Assembly (NCBI GenBank): GCA_023384105.1
Contig: JAHDXR010000008.1
Coordinates: forward strand, 34,682-98,681
Length of the DNA stretch: 64,000 nt
Direction of reading: 5' to 3'
Source of the DNA: Hyphomonadaceae bacterium
Lineage (GTDB): Bacteria; Pseudomonadota; Alphaproteobacteria; Caulobacterales; Aquidulcibacteraceae
Shown here in pieces: positions 30,497-42,189 of the stretch; the first letter of the stretch is position 1; the number at the start of each line of letters is the position of its first letter. The notes under the pieces were generated by a model. That model saw only the letters and a program-made list of their open reading frames with translations, ran no database searches and was not told the origin of the DNA. Both the position numbers and the translations under genes were made by a program.

Positions 30497-32833
30497 TTAT
30501 GTCCGCCGTTGCGCGCGCAGATCGGCCACGGTCGCGATCGCGCCGCTGCGCCCGGCCGCCGGCTCGCCCGCCATTCGCGCGATCAGCGCATCGACCTGAT
30601 CGGCCGGCGTCGCTTGCGAGAAGAAGAACCCTTGCAACTCGGTCACGCCGACCAGGCGCATGACCGAAGCCTCGGCCTCCGTCTCCACGCCCTCGGCGAC
30701 GATGTCCATGCCGAGGCCGCGCCCGAGCGTCACCACCGACTGGATGATGGTCATCGCCCGCTTGCGTTCGTGGATGCCGGTGACGAAGGCGCGGTCGATC
30801 TTGATCTTGTCGAAGCGGAAATCGCACAGATAGCGCAGCGACGAGAAGCCGGTGCCGAAATCGTCGAGCGCGACCTTGAAGCCGAGCCCGCGCACGGTTT
30901 CGAGGATGTGACGGTTGCGGTCCGTCGACTCCATCAGCACGCCTTCGGTGACTTCGAGCACGATCCGGCTCGGGTTGACGTCGTGCTTGGCCAGGAGCCG
31001 CTCCAGCAGCTCGACCAGGTCGACGTGGCGGAACTGCACCGGCGACAGATTGATGGCGAGATCGAGGTTCGGCCAGCGCTTGGCCTCCTCGAACGCGCGC
31101 TCCAGCACGAACGCACCCAGCGCCGGCATCAGCCCCGCCTCCTCCGCGATCGGCACGAACACCGCCGGCGAAATGTCGCCCTTGCCCGGATGCCTCCAGC
31201 GCAGCAGCGCCTCGAGCCCGACCACCTGCCCGGTGGAGCACGAGATCAGCGGCTGGTAGTGCAACTGTAAGCCACCGGCGTCGATCGCCGTGTGGAGTTC
31301 GAGTTCGATCTCGCGGCGCTGTTCGACTTCCGCCGCCATCTCGGCGCAGAACAGCATGGCGCGGTCGCGGCCCTGGTTCTTGCCCTGGTAGAGCGCGATG
31401 TCGGCGTGGCGCATCAGCTCCTGCGGCGAGGCGCCGTGGTCCGGCGCCTGCGCCAGACCGACCGTCGCCGTCATGCGCACATGCTGGCCGTAGACGTCAA
31501 ACGCATCCTCGAACGCGTCGCGCAGCCGCGACGCCAGCTCGGCCTCGGCGTCGTCGCTGCCGGAATGGCGCAGCACGGCGAACTCGTCGCCGCCGAAGCG
31601 GGCGAGGAAATCGTTCGGCCCCAATTGCTGCTGCAGCCGGGTCGCCACCGCCATGATCAGCGCGTCGCCGGCGGCGTGGCCCATCGTGTCGTTGACGTCC
31701 TTGAAGCGGTCGACGTCGATATAGGCCACCACCACGCGGTGGTTGTTACGCGATTGGATGACGCCGTCGAGCGCCTGCTGCAGCCGCTCGACGAAATGGT
31801 GCCGGTTGGGCAGGCCGGAGAGCGCGTCGTGCAGCGCCTGGTGGCGGGATTCCCGCTCGCGGTTGGCAAGCTCGCTCGACGCGCGCTTCAGCCGCCGGAT
31901 CATCACCCAGGTCAGCAGCCCCGCGCCGATGACGCCAAGCACCACCATCGGCAGGATGAACATGAGCAGCGCCTGGCCCGGACGGCGCGGCGTCCAGGTG
32001 AGATAGCCCACCGGCGCGCCGTCGTCGGCGACGAACGCTTCCGAGAGCGCCTGCCGCGACGGGCTGGGCTCGGAGGAAATCGACAAATCGTCGATCAGCA
32101 GCGAACTGCCGACCTGGGCCATGAAGCCCTCGTCGATGCGCACGATGCTGAGCAACAGGTGCGGCTCGCCTTCGAGCAGCTCCGGATAAAGGTTCGGCAC
32201 GATGCTGATGGCGGCGACCACCGCCGGTTCGCCGTCGACGCTCATGATGTGGCCGGCCCACCTGCCGAAGCTGGCCGCCAGCAGCGCACTGTAATTGCCC
32301 TGGCTTTCCGCGAACGCTTGGTCGCGCCGGCGCAAGCCTTCGGCGGCGCCCCCGCGCGCCTCGGCGACGATCTGGTCGAGCACGTCCGAGCGCGCGGCGT
32401 AGGCGGCGATCGGGTTCGTCAGCTCGCCGCCGAGATTGGCGTAAACGGGCCGATTGCGGCCGTCGACGATGAGGACCTCGTCATGGCCGTAGGTCTCGAA
32501 GAAATAGATGCCGACATTGGTCTCGAGCCATTCGGTGTCGACCGGGCGGCGCTGGGCGTGGACCACCGCGTCGTCCCACCAGGCGATCGCCTTCTGCTGG
32601 TCCAGCACCTGGCTCACGCTGCGGTCGAGCGCGTTCTCCACGAGCTGGCGCTCGCGCACGATCGCGGTCCGGTTCGCCGACCAGCCCGCATAGGCGACGA
32701 TCACGAGCAAAAGCGCGCCGAAGATAAGCAGCGCCCCGCCGATCATCGCCGTCAGTCGACTCAAGTCGCTCTTGTAATGATCGTTTCTCGCACCCGCTGC
32801 GATCATAGTATTAAGCCGCTGTAAACTGGTCAC
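30497..32833 (-). CDS. Membrane CHASE4-GGDEF-EAL c-di-GMP protein
   Basis: 778 aa. One transmembrane helix lies at ~28-50 (MIGGALLIFGALLLVIVAYA), a periplasmic CHASE4-type sensor at ~60-255 (with AIAWWDDAVVHAQ), and a second helix at ~290-312. The GGDEF domain has an intact active site (FLARFGGDEFAVL) but no RxxD inhibitory site just upstream. The EAL domain starts GLEALLRWRHPG and has the catalytic-region motifs LAINLSPVQFR, LEVTEGVLME and LDDFGTGFSSLRYL. Both cyclase and phosphodiesterase sites look intact, so the net activity must depend on signal. Confidence 0.93.
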   Translation of the reverse strand: MTSLQRLNTMIAAGARNDHYKSDLSRLTAMIGGALLIFGALLLVIVAYAGWSANRTAIVRERQLVENALDRSVSQVLDQQKAIAWWDDAVVHAQRRPVDTEWLETNVGIYFFETYGHDEVLIVDGRNRPVYANLGGELTNPIAAYAARSDVLDQIVAEARGGAAEGLRRRDQAFAESQGNYSALLAASFGRWAGHIMSVDGEPAVVAAISIVPNLYPELLEGEPHLLLSIVRIDEGFMAQVGSSLLIDDLSISSEPSPSRQALSEAFVADDGAPVGYLTWTPRRPGQALLMFILPMVVLGVIGAGLLTWVMIRRLKRASSELANRERESRHQALHDALSGLPNRHHFVERLQQALDGVIQSRNNHRVVVAYIDVDRFKDVNDTMGHAAGDALIMAVATRLQQQLGPNDFLARFGGDEFAVLRHSGSDDAEAELASRLRDAFEDAFDVYGQHVRMTATVGLAQAPDHGASPQELMRHADIALYQGKNQGRDRAMLFCAEMAAEVEQRREIELELHTAIDAGGLQLHYQPLISCSTGQVVGLEALLRWRHPGKGDISPAVFVPIAEEAGLMPALGAFVLERAFEEAKRWPNLDLAINLSPVQFRHVDLVELLERLLAKHDVNPSRIVLEVTEGVLMESTDRNRHILETVRGLGFKVALDDFGTGFSSLRYLCDFRFDKIKIDRAFVTGIHERKRAMTIIQSVVTLGRGLGMDIVAEGVETEAEASVMRLVGVTELQGFFFSQATPADQVDALIARMAGEPAAGRSGAIATVADLRAQRRT

Positions 32834-33110
32834 ATTTCCAGCCGTGCCAATACTTGCAAATTTGTACGAATACTATCTTACGTAAACTGGTGTTATGTCC
32901 TGATTTTTCATGGTCAATACTTCTCTAACCACGATTGTTGATTTGCGCATGCTGCGCCGCAGAAACGTTTGTTAATAAAGGTAAATAGAGATTTAGGCTT
33001 GTCTTCCGGAGATTTACTCTTTATTAGTGAAATGACGCTGGGGACAGGCAAAGCCGGGTAATCGCCAGGGCTAGGCGCCAGCACTATGGTTAACAAGTCC
33101 TGGGTGGAAC
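32834..33110. other. AT-rich intergenic island with 10-bp direct repeat
   Basis: This 277-bp gap between the divergent CHASE4-GGDEF-EAL and GNAT genes is clearly richer in A/T than the rest of the window. The decamer GTAAACTGGT occurs at 32821-32830 and again at 32882-32891 in direct orientation, 61 bp apart. The region must hold both divergent promoters. A 60-codon minus-strand frame inside it has no good start and was not accepted. No known RNA was recognised. Confidence 0.6.
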
Positions 33111-33860
33111 ATGACGCGGTACGTGGTGAAAACGCGCGCCGACAGCCCTGAACTGCGCAAGGCCGCGGTGGCGATCGAGCAGGCCGCCTGGAGTGCGCTC
33201 GGGTTCCTGAACTTCACCCGCGCCCACTTCGCCTACTACCAGCAATTGCTCGACGACCATGCCGACTGCCAGCTCTGCCTCGTCGACGACGTGACCGGCT
33301 ATCCGGTCGCGGTCGGCAATTGCGTGCCGCTCGCCTGCGATTTCGACAATTTGCCGCCGGAAGGCTGGGACTGGATCGTGGAATCCGCCGCCAACAACAA
33401 CGGCAAGCGGCGCAACGCGCTCGGCGCGCTGGCGATTTCGGTGCCGAACCTCCATCGCGGCAAGGGCGTCGCCCGGCGCATGATCGAGGAGTTCCGCGCC
33501 CTCGCCGAGCGCAAGGGCCTCGACGGCGTGATCGCGCCGGTGCGCCCCTCGGAGAAGCACCGCCATCCGTTCATCCCGATCGACGACTATATCGGCTGGG
33601 AGGACGACAAGGGCCGGCTCTACGATCCGTGGCTGCGCAGCCATTCCGCCGCCGGCGGCAAGCTGATCAAGCCGGCGCTGCGCTCGATGGTGGTGGAGGA
33701 GCCGGTCGGCTTCTGGGAGATGTGGACCGGCCGCTCGTTCGATCAGTCGGGCGATTACGCCGTCGATGGCGGCCTGGTGCCGGTCTCGGTCGATCTCGAC
33801 AGCGGCGTCGGCCGCTATGTCGAGCCGAACGTCTGGTTCGCTTACAGCGCCGCGGCCTGA
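33111..33860 (+). CDS. GNAT-family N-acetyltransferase
   Basis: 249 aa. The acetyl-CoA-binding motif A is recognisable as ALAISVPNLHRGKGVARRMIEEF, with the R/Q-x-x-G-x-G/A loop as HRGKGVA. The N-terminal part (LRKAAVAIEQAAWSALGFLN) and the long C-terminal part (FWEMWTGRSFDQ, PVSVDLDSGVGRYVEPNVWF) are less familiar. Substrate unknown. It lies inside a signalling cluster on the opposite strand, and its 3' end overlaps that of the REC-GGDEF-EAL gene by 19 bp. Confidence 0.75.
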   Translation: MTRYVVKTRADSPELRKAAVAIEQAAWSALGFLNFTRAHFAYYQQLLDDHADCQLCLVDDVTGYPVAVGNCVPLACDFDNLPPEGWDWIVESAANNNGKRRNALGALAISVPNLHRGKGVARRMIEEFRALAERKGLDGVIAPVRPSEKHRHPFIPIDDYIGWEDDKGRLYDPWLRSHSAAGGKLIKPALRSMVVEEPVGFWEMWTGRSFDQSGDYAVDGGLVPVSVDLDSGVGRYVEPNVWFAYSAAA

Positions 33861-35686
33861 ACCTGCGCCGCGCTCACGCCGGGCGGCGGATAGACCGGCA
33901 TCACCGCGGCCGCGCCATAGAGATAGCCCTGGGCGTACTCGCAACCCATGGCGCGCAGCGCCTCGGCGGTGGCTTCGTCTTCAACGCCCTCGGCCGTCAC
34001 CTTGAGCCCGAGCGCTTTGCCCAGCCCCACCAGCGCGCCGACGATGGTCGCGTTCTCGCGGTCGCTCAGGATCCGCGCGACGAACGACTGGTCGATCTTC
34101 AATTTGTCGATCGGCAGTTCGCGCAGCAGGAACAGCGATGAATAGCCGGTGCCGAAATCGTCGAGCGCGATCTGCACGCCCTGGTTCTTGAGCGACAGCA
34201 GCGCCGACTTCGCCCGCGCCGTGTCGCCGATCATCGCGCTTTCGGTGACCTCGATCTCGAGCCGCTGCGCCGGGAAGCCGGTCTCGCGCAGCGTGCGCAG
34301 CACCTTCTCCGGGAACCACTGGTCGCGCACCTGGCTCGGCGAGATGTTGACCGCAAGCACGAAGTCGCCCGGCGCATCGAGCGCCTTGCGGCACGCCTGC
34401 GCCAGCAGCGCCCAGAACATCGCGTCGACGAGGCCGGCGTCCTCCGCCACCGGGATGAACGCCGTCGGCGAGATCATGCCGCGTTCGAGATGGGGCCAGC
34501 GGGCCAGCACCTCGAAGCCGGCCAGCTCGCACGTGTCGAGCCGCACCACCGGCTGGAAGTACGGCACGATGTCGCCATTGGGGATCGCCGCGCGCAGTTC
34601 GGTTTCGAGCGCCGCCTTCGACTTGAGCTCCTCGTCGATCGAGGAGTCGAAAAACTTGAACGCGCCGCGCTCTTCCTTGGCGCGCAGCATGGCGGCGTCG
34701 CCGCGCTGCAGCAGGTCGGCTGCGCCGCGTCCGTCTTCCGGACACAGCGCGACGCCGATCGAGGCGCCGACCGTGAGCTTGAGGCCGTTGACCAGGATCG
34801 GCGCGGCAAGCTCGTGCAGAATCCGCCGCGAGGCCGCGGCGATGCCGTCGCGCCCTTCCGGGCCCTCAAGCAGGATGGCGAATTCGTCGCCGCCGAGACG
34901 CGCGGCGAAGCTGTCGTCGCGGATGCAGCCGCGCAGGCGCGTGGCGATCACCTGCAGCAGCTGGTCGCCGATGGCGTGGCCGTGCACGTCGTTGATCGGC
35001 TTGAAGCGGTCGAGGTCGATGAACATCAGCGCGAACGCGCTCTTCTCGTCGCCGACGAGCGAAAGCCGGCGTTCGAGCTCTTCCAGGAAGTGGCGGCGGT
35101 TGGCGAGGCCGGTGAGCGGATCGTGCCGCGCCAGCGACTGCGCCCGCGCCTCGGCGGCTTCGCGTTCGCTGATCTCGGCCGAAAGCGTCTCGTTGGTCTT
35201 GATCAGATCCTGGGTGCGCTCCTGGACGGTGCGCTCGAGGCTGTCGCGGATCGCGTCGAGTTCGAGCACGGCCTTGCGGCGGTCCAGCTGCGCCTTCACC
35301 CGCGCCGTCAGCACGCGCAGGTCGATCGGCTTGGTGATGTAGTCGTTGGCGCCGCCTTCCAGCGCCTTGGAGACGATGTCGCCGTCGTCCAGGGCGGTGA
35401 CGACGATGACGGGCACGTGCTCGGCGTCGAACCGCGCGCGAATGCCGGTGAGCGCATCGGCGCCGGACCGCTCCGGCATCATCCAGTCGAGCAGGACGAG
35501 TTCGATCTTCTCGGCTTCGATGGCGTCTTCGATGCCGACGGCGCTTTCACGCAAAACGACCTCGTAGCCGCGCCGTTCGAGGCGGCGGCCGAGCATGTCG
35601 CGGTTCTGCGCCTGGTCGTCGACCAGGAGAATGCGACCTAGGCGCGTCGCGGTGGACGCGCCGTCTTCGCCTTGCGCCGAGGACAT
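33842..35686 (-). CDS. Response regulator with REC-GGDEF-EAL domains
   Basis: 614 aa from ATG 35686 (GGGGAG upstream). The receiver domain (about 15-135) has LLDWMMPERSG around the phospho-acceptor Asp and a conserved Lys in ANDYITKPIDL. A coiled linker (LERTVQERTQDLIKTNETLS) joins the GGDEF domain (FAARLGGDEFAIL, intact) to the EAL domain, whose signature reads GFEVLARW (EVL variant) with LAVNISPSQVRD, EVTESAMI and LDDFGTGYSSLFLL. It is a cytoplasmic, phosphorylation-controlled c-di-GMP enzyme. It lies 137 bp downstream of the CheY-like gene on the same strand. Confidence 0.93.
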   Translation of the reverse strand: MSSAQGEDGASTATRLGRILLVDDQAQNRDMLGRRLERRGYEVVLRESAVGIEDAIEAEKIELVLLDWMMPERSGADALTGIRARFDAEHVPVIVVTALDDGDIVSKALEGGANDYITKPIDLRVLTARVKAQLDRRKAVLELDAIRDSLERTVQERTQDLIKTNETLSAEISEREAAEARAQSLARHDPLTGLANRRHFLEELERRLSLVGDEKSAFALMFIDLDRFKPINDVHGHAIGDQLLQVIATRLRGCIRDDSFAARLGGDEFAILLEGPEGRDGIAAASRRILHELAAPILVNGLKLTVGASIGVALCPEDGRGAADLLQRGDAAMLRAKEERGAFKFFDSSIDEELKSKAALETELRAAIPNGDIVPYFQPVVRLDTCELAGFEVLARWPHLERGMISPTAFIPVAEDAGLVDAMFWALLAQACRKALDAPGDFVLAVNISPSQVRDQWFPEKVLRTLRETGFPAQRLEIEVTESAMIGDTARAKSALLSLKNQGVQIALDDFGTGYSSLFLLRELPIDKLKIDQSFVARILSDRENATIVGALVGLGKALGLKVTAEGVEDEATAEALRAMGCEYAQGYLYGAAAVMPVYPPPGVSAAQVQAAAL

Positions 35687-35823
35687 TTTCTCCCCTGGCC
35701 TTTGAAACCCCATACCAGCCATCGAATTTACGATGGGGTGGTTGAAGCGGCGCTAATTCGGGAACCGCGAACAGCCATAATCGTAGCTAACGCGCGCTAA
35801 CCTTGACGGCGCGTTCACCGCTC

Positions 35824-36183
35824 TCAGGCGGCGTATTTCTCGATCAGCGCGACAAGGCCGGCGAAATCGACCGGCTTGGTGGCGAAGTCGTCGCAGCCCG
35901 CTTCCATGCACTCGCGCCGCGCGCTCTCCATCGCGTGCGCGGTGAGCGCCACGATCTTCACGCCCGCCACGTCCGGCGTCTGGCGCAGCACCTTGGTCGC
36001 CTCGATCCCGGACATCACCGGCATCGAGATGTCCATCAGGATCAGGTCCGGCGCGCATTGCTTGGCCTTCTCCACCGCCTCGGCGCCGTTCTCGGCGACA
36101 TGCACCTCGTAGCCGCGGCGTTCGAGCCGCCGCGTCAGCATCTCGCGATTGTCGGGATGATCTTCAGCAATCAGGATACGCAT
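35824..36183 (-). CDS. Single-domain CheY-like response regulator
   Basis: 119 aa, a bare receiver domain. Acidic pocket residues appear in MRILIAEDHPDN, the phospho-acceptor Asp in DLILMDISMPVMSG (about residue 51), Thr/Ala in VALTAHAM and Lys in DDFATKPVDF. It resembles DivK-type receivers (PDNREMLTRRLERRGYEV). It begins 7 bp after the hybrid kinase stop, so the two form an operon and it likely accepts phosphate from that kinase. Confidence 0.93.
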   Translation of the reverse strand: MRILIAEDHPDNREMLTRRLERRGYEVHVAENGAEAVEKAKQCAPDLILMDISMPVMSGIEATKVLRQTPDVAGVKIVALTAHAMESARRECMEAGCDDFATKPVDFAGLVALIEKYAA

Positions 36184-36190
36184 GTGCGCC

Positions 36191-38908
<2,718 letters not shown>

Positions 38909-38984
38909 GGGCGAGCGTCTCCGCCGAACAGAGAATTGGCTCAGACGCTGCCAGCCGGTGGTGAAGATAGGCTAAACTATCCCG

Positions 38985-38994
38985 ATACCGGTAT
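38985..38994. promoter_or_regulatory. Palindrome upstream of the TetR gene
   Basis: ATACCGGTAT is a perfect 10-bp palindrome 17 bp upstream of the TetR start and 77 bp upstream of the divergent kinase start. TetR regulators usually repress themselves from such sites, so this is a candidate operator; it could also affect the kinase gene. Confidence 0.5.
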
Positions 38995-39011
38995 GCTTTC
39001 GCCTCGATTCG

Positions 39012-39614
39012 ATGCCGAGGCATGCAGATCCCGCCCTGCCCCAGCGCCGCCGCAGCCAGATCCTGGAGGCGGCGCGGGCCTGTTTCCGCGAGCGGGGCTT
39101 CCGCGACGCGACGATCGAGGAAATCTGCGCCGAGGCCCGCATCAGCCCCGGCGCGCTCTATCGCTACTTCGACTCCAAGGCCGATATCGTCGCCGCCATC
39201 GCCCTCGATGCGCGCGCCGAGGCGGAGGCGGCGCTGGACCGGCTCTCATCCGAGGACCGGCTGCTCGACGGCCTCGCCGAGATGGCGCGCGCGTTTTTCG
39301 AGGCGTTTGACGGCGATAGCGACGCCGCCCTGCTCTCCGACATCTGGGCGGAAGCCGCGCGCGATCCGGTGCTTGCCAAGGCGTTAAGGGCGCGCGACCG
39401 CATCGCCGCGGGCCGCGTCGCCGCCGCGATCGAGCGGGCCCAGGCCGCCGGCGCCGCCTACCCGGCGTTCGCGCCGGCCGACGCCGCCGAGGCGCTGCTC
39501 GCCGCGCTCGAAGGTCTCGCCCTGCGCCGGGCGCTCTGGGCCGAGGCCGATATCGGCGACGCCGTGCGCCGCTACCGGGCGCTGGCGCTGCATATTCTGA
39601 AGCCGAAACGCTAA
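39012..39614 (+). CDS. TetR/AcrR-family transcriptional regulator
   Basis: 200 aa. The N-terminal helix-turn-helix is standard (RSQILEAARACFRERGFRDA, TIEEICAEARISPGALYRYF, DSKADIVAAI). The C-terminal ligand domain is Ala-rich and helical, with no family-specific motif. Divergent from the hybrid kinase, 103 bp apart. No obvious drug pump is adjacent, so its regulon is unclear. Confidence 0.93.
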   Translation: MPRHADPALPQRRRSQILEAARACFRERGFRDATIEEICAEARISPGALYRYFDSKADIVAAIALDARAEAEAALDRLSSEDRLLDGLAEMARAFFEAFDGDSDAALLSDIWAEAARDPVLAKALRARDRIAAGRVAAAIERAQAAGAAYPAFAPADAAEALLAALEGLALRRALWAEADIGDAVRRYRALALHILKPKR

Positions 39615-39615
39615 G

Positions 39616-39719
39616 TATGGACCGCCGGCGCCCTCGCCGGCACGTGCAGCGACGGCTACCGACAAGCGTCGGCGCTTGTTCGATAAGGCGCATGCCGGCG
39701 GGGGCGCCGGCGGTCCATA
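39616..39719. repeat. Palindromic intergenic repeat, copy B
   Basis: Two 27-bp arms (39616-39642 and 39693-39719) are inverted repeats with a single mismatch, starting TATGGACCGCCGGCG and ending CGCCGGCGGTCCATA. The 50-bp loop has the core CGTCGGCGCTTGTTCGATAA shared with copy A (one base different) and copy C. The element fills the gap between the TetR stop and the end of the convergent membrane protein gene. Confidence 0.9.
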
Positions 39720-39734
39720 GACCGGCGCGACGCT

Positions 39735-40094
39735 TCAGACGGCGCGGTGGGCGACGACGATCGCCACGTTGATCAGGAAGCTGAACACGGAGATCAGGAA
39801 CAGCCAGGGGAAGCCGTGTGTGTGGGGCCCGCGCCGCGCTGCCGCCTCCAGCGCGCCCCCGGCCGCCACCAGCGCCGCCGAAACCACCAGGATCCAGATC
39901 TCGTGTCGGTGCAGAAGATCATGAAAAGGTTCGACAAAACTGGCGAGTGCAGCGATCCCCGACGTCGCCCCCGAGAGCGCCGCAGCCAGCATCGCCAGCG
40001 CCGGCAGCCCGCAGCACAGCGCATGCAGGCTGACCACCGCAGCATGGGCGAGGTGCGCCTTCCGGCCGGCCTGGGCGCTGTTATGTTGTAACAT
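39735..40094 (-). CDS. Small MerC-like membrane protein
   Basis: 119 aa from ATG 40094 (CGGAG just upstream). About four transmembrane segments; the first carries a Cys pair (VVSLHALCCGLPALAMLAAA), as in MerC-type metal transport proteins. The second and third are ATSGIAALASFV and IWILVVSAALVAAGGALEAA, and the last is FPWLFLISVFSFLINVAIVV. The MerC resemblance is by topology and the Cys motif only. A palindrome resembling Zur boxes overlaps the start codon, hinting at zinc-related control. Confidence 0.55.
   Translation of the reverse strand: MLQHNSAQAGRKAHLAHAAVVSLHALCCGLPALAMLAAALSGATSGIAALASFVEPFHDLLHRHEIWILVVSAALVAAGGALEAAARRGPHTHGFPWLFLISVFSFLINVAIVVAHRAV
40083..40094 (-). promoter_or_regulatory. 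Zur-like palindrome at the MerC-like gene start
   Basis: ATGTTGTAACAT has perfect 5-bp arms (ATGTT/AACAT) and resembles the ATGTTATAACAT core of alphaproteobacterial Zur boxes. It overlaps the proposed start codon, where a repressor would block transcription or a short-leader mRNA. No zur gene is in the window, so this is suggestive only. Confidence 0.4.
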
Positions 40095-40246
40095 TGCTCC
40101 GTATCTAACCGACCACACCGGCCGGTCAAGGCCCGTCCGGGCCCGTAATTTCCGTTTCGTTTTTCCGCATTATGCTCCACGAAGCGCTCTTGCTGCGGAC
40201 AGCGGAGCGGCGCACATACGCGCCTGCCGGACTGAGGTATTAGGCC

Positions 40247-40384
40247 ATGTTGATGTCCCTGCTGGTCGCGCTTCGAGATTTCCTGCTGGTGGTGGCGCTC
40301 GCATGGGTCGGCGTCACGGTGGAGCAGCGCGTGGACGGCGGCGAACGCTGCGCCGGCGAAAGCTGCCAGGCAGCCGATCGCTGA
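40247..40384 (+). CDS. Possible small exported or membrane protein (45 aa)
   Basis: A short frame with an N-terminal hydrophobic helix (MLMSLLVALRDFLLVVALAW) and a short polar tail with two Cys (GERCAGESC). ACTGAGGTATTAGGCC upstream contains a GAGG-type ribosome binding site at somewhat long spacing. It sits alone in the 409-bp gap before the coiled-coil membrane protein gene. Not recognised as a known family. Confidence 0.4.
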   Translation: MLMSLLVALRDFLLVVALAWVGVTVEQRVDGGERCAGESCQAADR

Positions 40385-40503
40385 AACCTCGTCCATCTGG
40401 GCGCATAACAGCTGTGCGCTCTTGAAAAGGCCGCACTTATTCCGTTTCCGTTAAGCCTAACGCGCGCAGCACGCGTGCAGTCGACTTGGCGGGACGCACT
40501 CCT

Positions 40504-42189
40504 ATGACGAACACGACGCCTGATGCCGGCCGCATGCGCGATCCGGGCGCCATGGTGGGCCTGTTGGCTCTCGGCGTGGGCGTTCTCTGGGTGATCGGTT
40601 CGCTCGCGGCCGCATTCGCGCTGCTCGGCGCGGACCGCATCTTCTCGCTCGGCCTGGTCGAAGCGGCCGCGCTCACGGCCGCGGTGATCCTGCCCGCGCT
40701 GATGGCGATCTTCGCCGGCGCCGCCGCGCGCGATAGCGCGCTGGTCCGGTTCGAAGCGCGCCGCCTGGCCGATGCGGCCGACCGGCTGCTCAATCCCGAG
40801 CGCAGCGCCGAGGACGCGGCGCGCCAGCTGGCGACGACGGTGCGCGGCGAGATCGGCGCGCTCGACACGGCGCTCGAACACACGCTGGCGCGGCTGCGGG
40901 AGGTCGAAGGCCAGATCGCGCGCCAGACGCAGTCGGTCGACGCCATGGCCGACAAGGCCAAGGGCGGCGCCGGCGCGATGATCACCGGCATGGAGCGCGA
41001 ACGCGAAGAGCTGATGCGCATTTCGCAAGAGCTCACCGGCCAGGCGCAGACGATCGGCGCCGCCATCAGCCGTCACACCCAGTCGATCTCGGAAGCGGCC
41101 AAGCTCGCCGAAGCCGAAGTGCGCGCCGCCGACCAGGCGCTCGATCACCGTCTCAGTTCGTTCGGCGCCGCCGCCGCGCTGATCAGCGACCGCACGCACG
41201 GCCTCTCGACCGCCGCGCAAGCCAGCGCCGATTCCGCGCTGCGGCTCGAACAGGCGCTGTCCAACGCGCTCGACGTGCTGGCGAAAGCCACGAACCTCAC
41301 CGACGCTGCGCGCCAGTCCGCCGACGCGGCGACGCTGGCCGCCAACTCCACCGCCGGCGCCGTGCGCGAAACCACCAGCCGCGCCATCGACGACGCCAAG
41401 CGCGCCGCCGATCTGATCCGCGGCGAGGCGGTCAATGTCGAACGCGAAGCCGCGCTGGCGCTGGAGCGGCTGCGCGATGCGGCGGATGCGGCGCGCGCCG
41501 CGGCGATGGGCGCGCGCGACGCCATCGAAGATACAGCGCCGGCGCCGCGCCGCACGCGCGGGCCGCGCGAAGACTACGATGCATCCTGGCGCAACGAGCC
41601 CGATCCGCTCGAACAGCCGCAGCCGCGCCGCGCCGCGCGCGATGGGTACGAGGAGCGCCCCGCCGCGCCGCAGCCCGCGCGCAGCCTGCGCGGCGAGCGC
41701 GCCGAGCGTTCCGCCGGCGCCGACTGGACCTGGCGCGAACTGCTCTCGAACGTCGACGAGGACGGCCGCGCCGCAGCGCCCGCGCCGGCGCCGCCGCAAC
41801 GGCGCGAGCCGGCGGACGATCCGGTCGCGCATTTGCGCCGGCGCATTTCCGATCCGCGCCCGGCCGCGCCGTCGCTGCCGATCGTGGAAACCATCGCCCA
41901 CGCCGGGCTCGATCTCGACACGGTGTTCTCGCCCTCCGGCCTCGAACGCATCGCCCAGCGCGCACGCTCGGGCACGCAGGCGCGCCGGCGCGCGGTCCAT
42001 GACGCGGCGCCGGACGCGGCGCGGCGGCTGGCCGAGCATCTGGCGCACGATCCGGTCGCCAATCAGGACGCGATGCAATTTCTGCGCAGCGAAGGCGCGC
42101 GCATCGCCGAACTGATCTCGCGCGGCCGCGCCTCGATGAACGCCGAAGCCACGCGCGCCTTTCTGCTGATCGACGCGGCGGCGGGTTAA
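40504..42189 (+). CDS. Coiled-coil membrane protein, TipN-like layout (paralog 1)
   Basis: 561 aa from ATG 40504. Two N-terminal transmembrane helices (AMVGLLALGVGVLWVIGSLA and VEAAALTAAVILPALMAIFA) are followed by a ~270-residue Ala/Glu/Arg-rich coiled coil and an Arg/Pro/Ala-rich linker. The C-terminal helical domain (about 465-561) has GLDLDTVFSPSGLERIAQRA and ends RAFLLIDAAAG. It is a paralog of the next gene. Two helices plus a long coiled coil recalls the Caulobacter new-pole marker TipN, but this identity is inferred from layout only. Confidence 0.75.
   Translation: MTNTTPDAGRMRDPGAMVGLLALGVGVLWVIGSLAAAFALLGADRIFSLGLVEAAALTAAVILPALMAIFAGAAARDSALVRFEARRLADAADRLLNPERSAEDAARQLATTVRGEIGALDTALEHTLARLREVEGQIARQTQSVDAMADKAKGGAGAMITGMEREREELMRISQELTGQAQTIGAAISRHTQSISEAAKLAEAEVRAADQALDHRLSSFGAAAALISDRTHGLSTAAQASADSALRLEQALSNALDVLAKATNLTDAARQSADAATLAANSTAGAVRETTSRAIDDAKRAADLIRGEAVNVEREAALALERLRDAADAARAAAMGARDAIEDTAPAPRRTRGPREDYDASWRNEPDPLEQPQPRRAARDGYEERPAAPQPARSLRGERAERSAGADWTWRELLSNVDEDGRAAAPAPAPPQRREPADDPVAHLRRRISDPRPAAPSLPIVETIAHAGLDLDTVFSPSGLERIAQRARSGTQARRRAVHDAAPDAARRLAEHLAHDPVANQDAMQFLRSEGARIAELISRGRASMNAEATRAFLLIDAAAG

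Noticed and set aside
32914-33096. 60-codon minus-strand frame in the AT-rich gap
   Set aside because: It would start with TTG, has no ribosome binding site and no motif; the region is better explained as divergent promoters.
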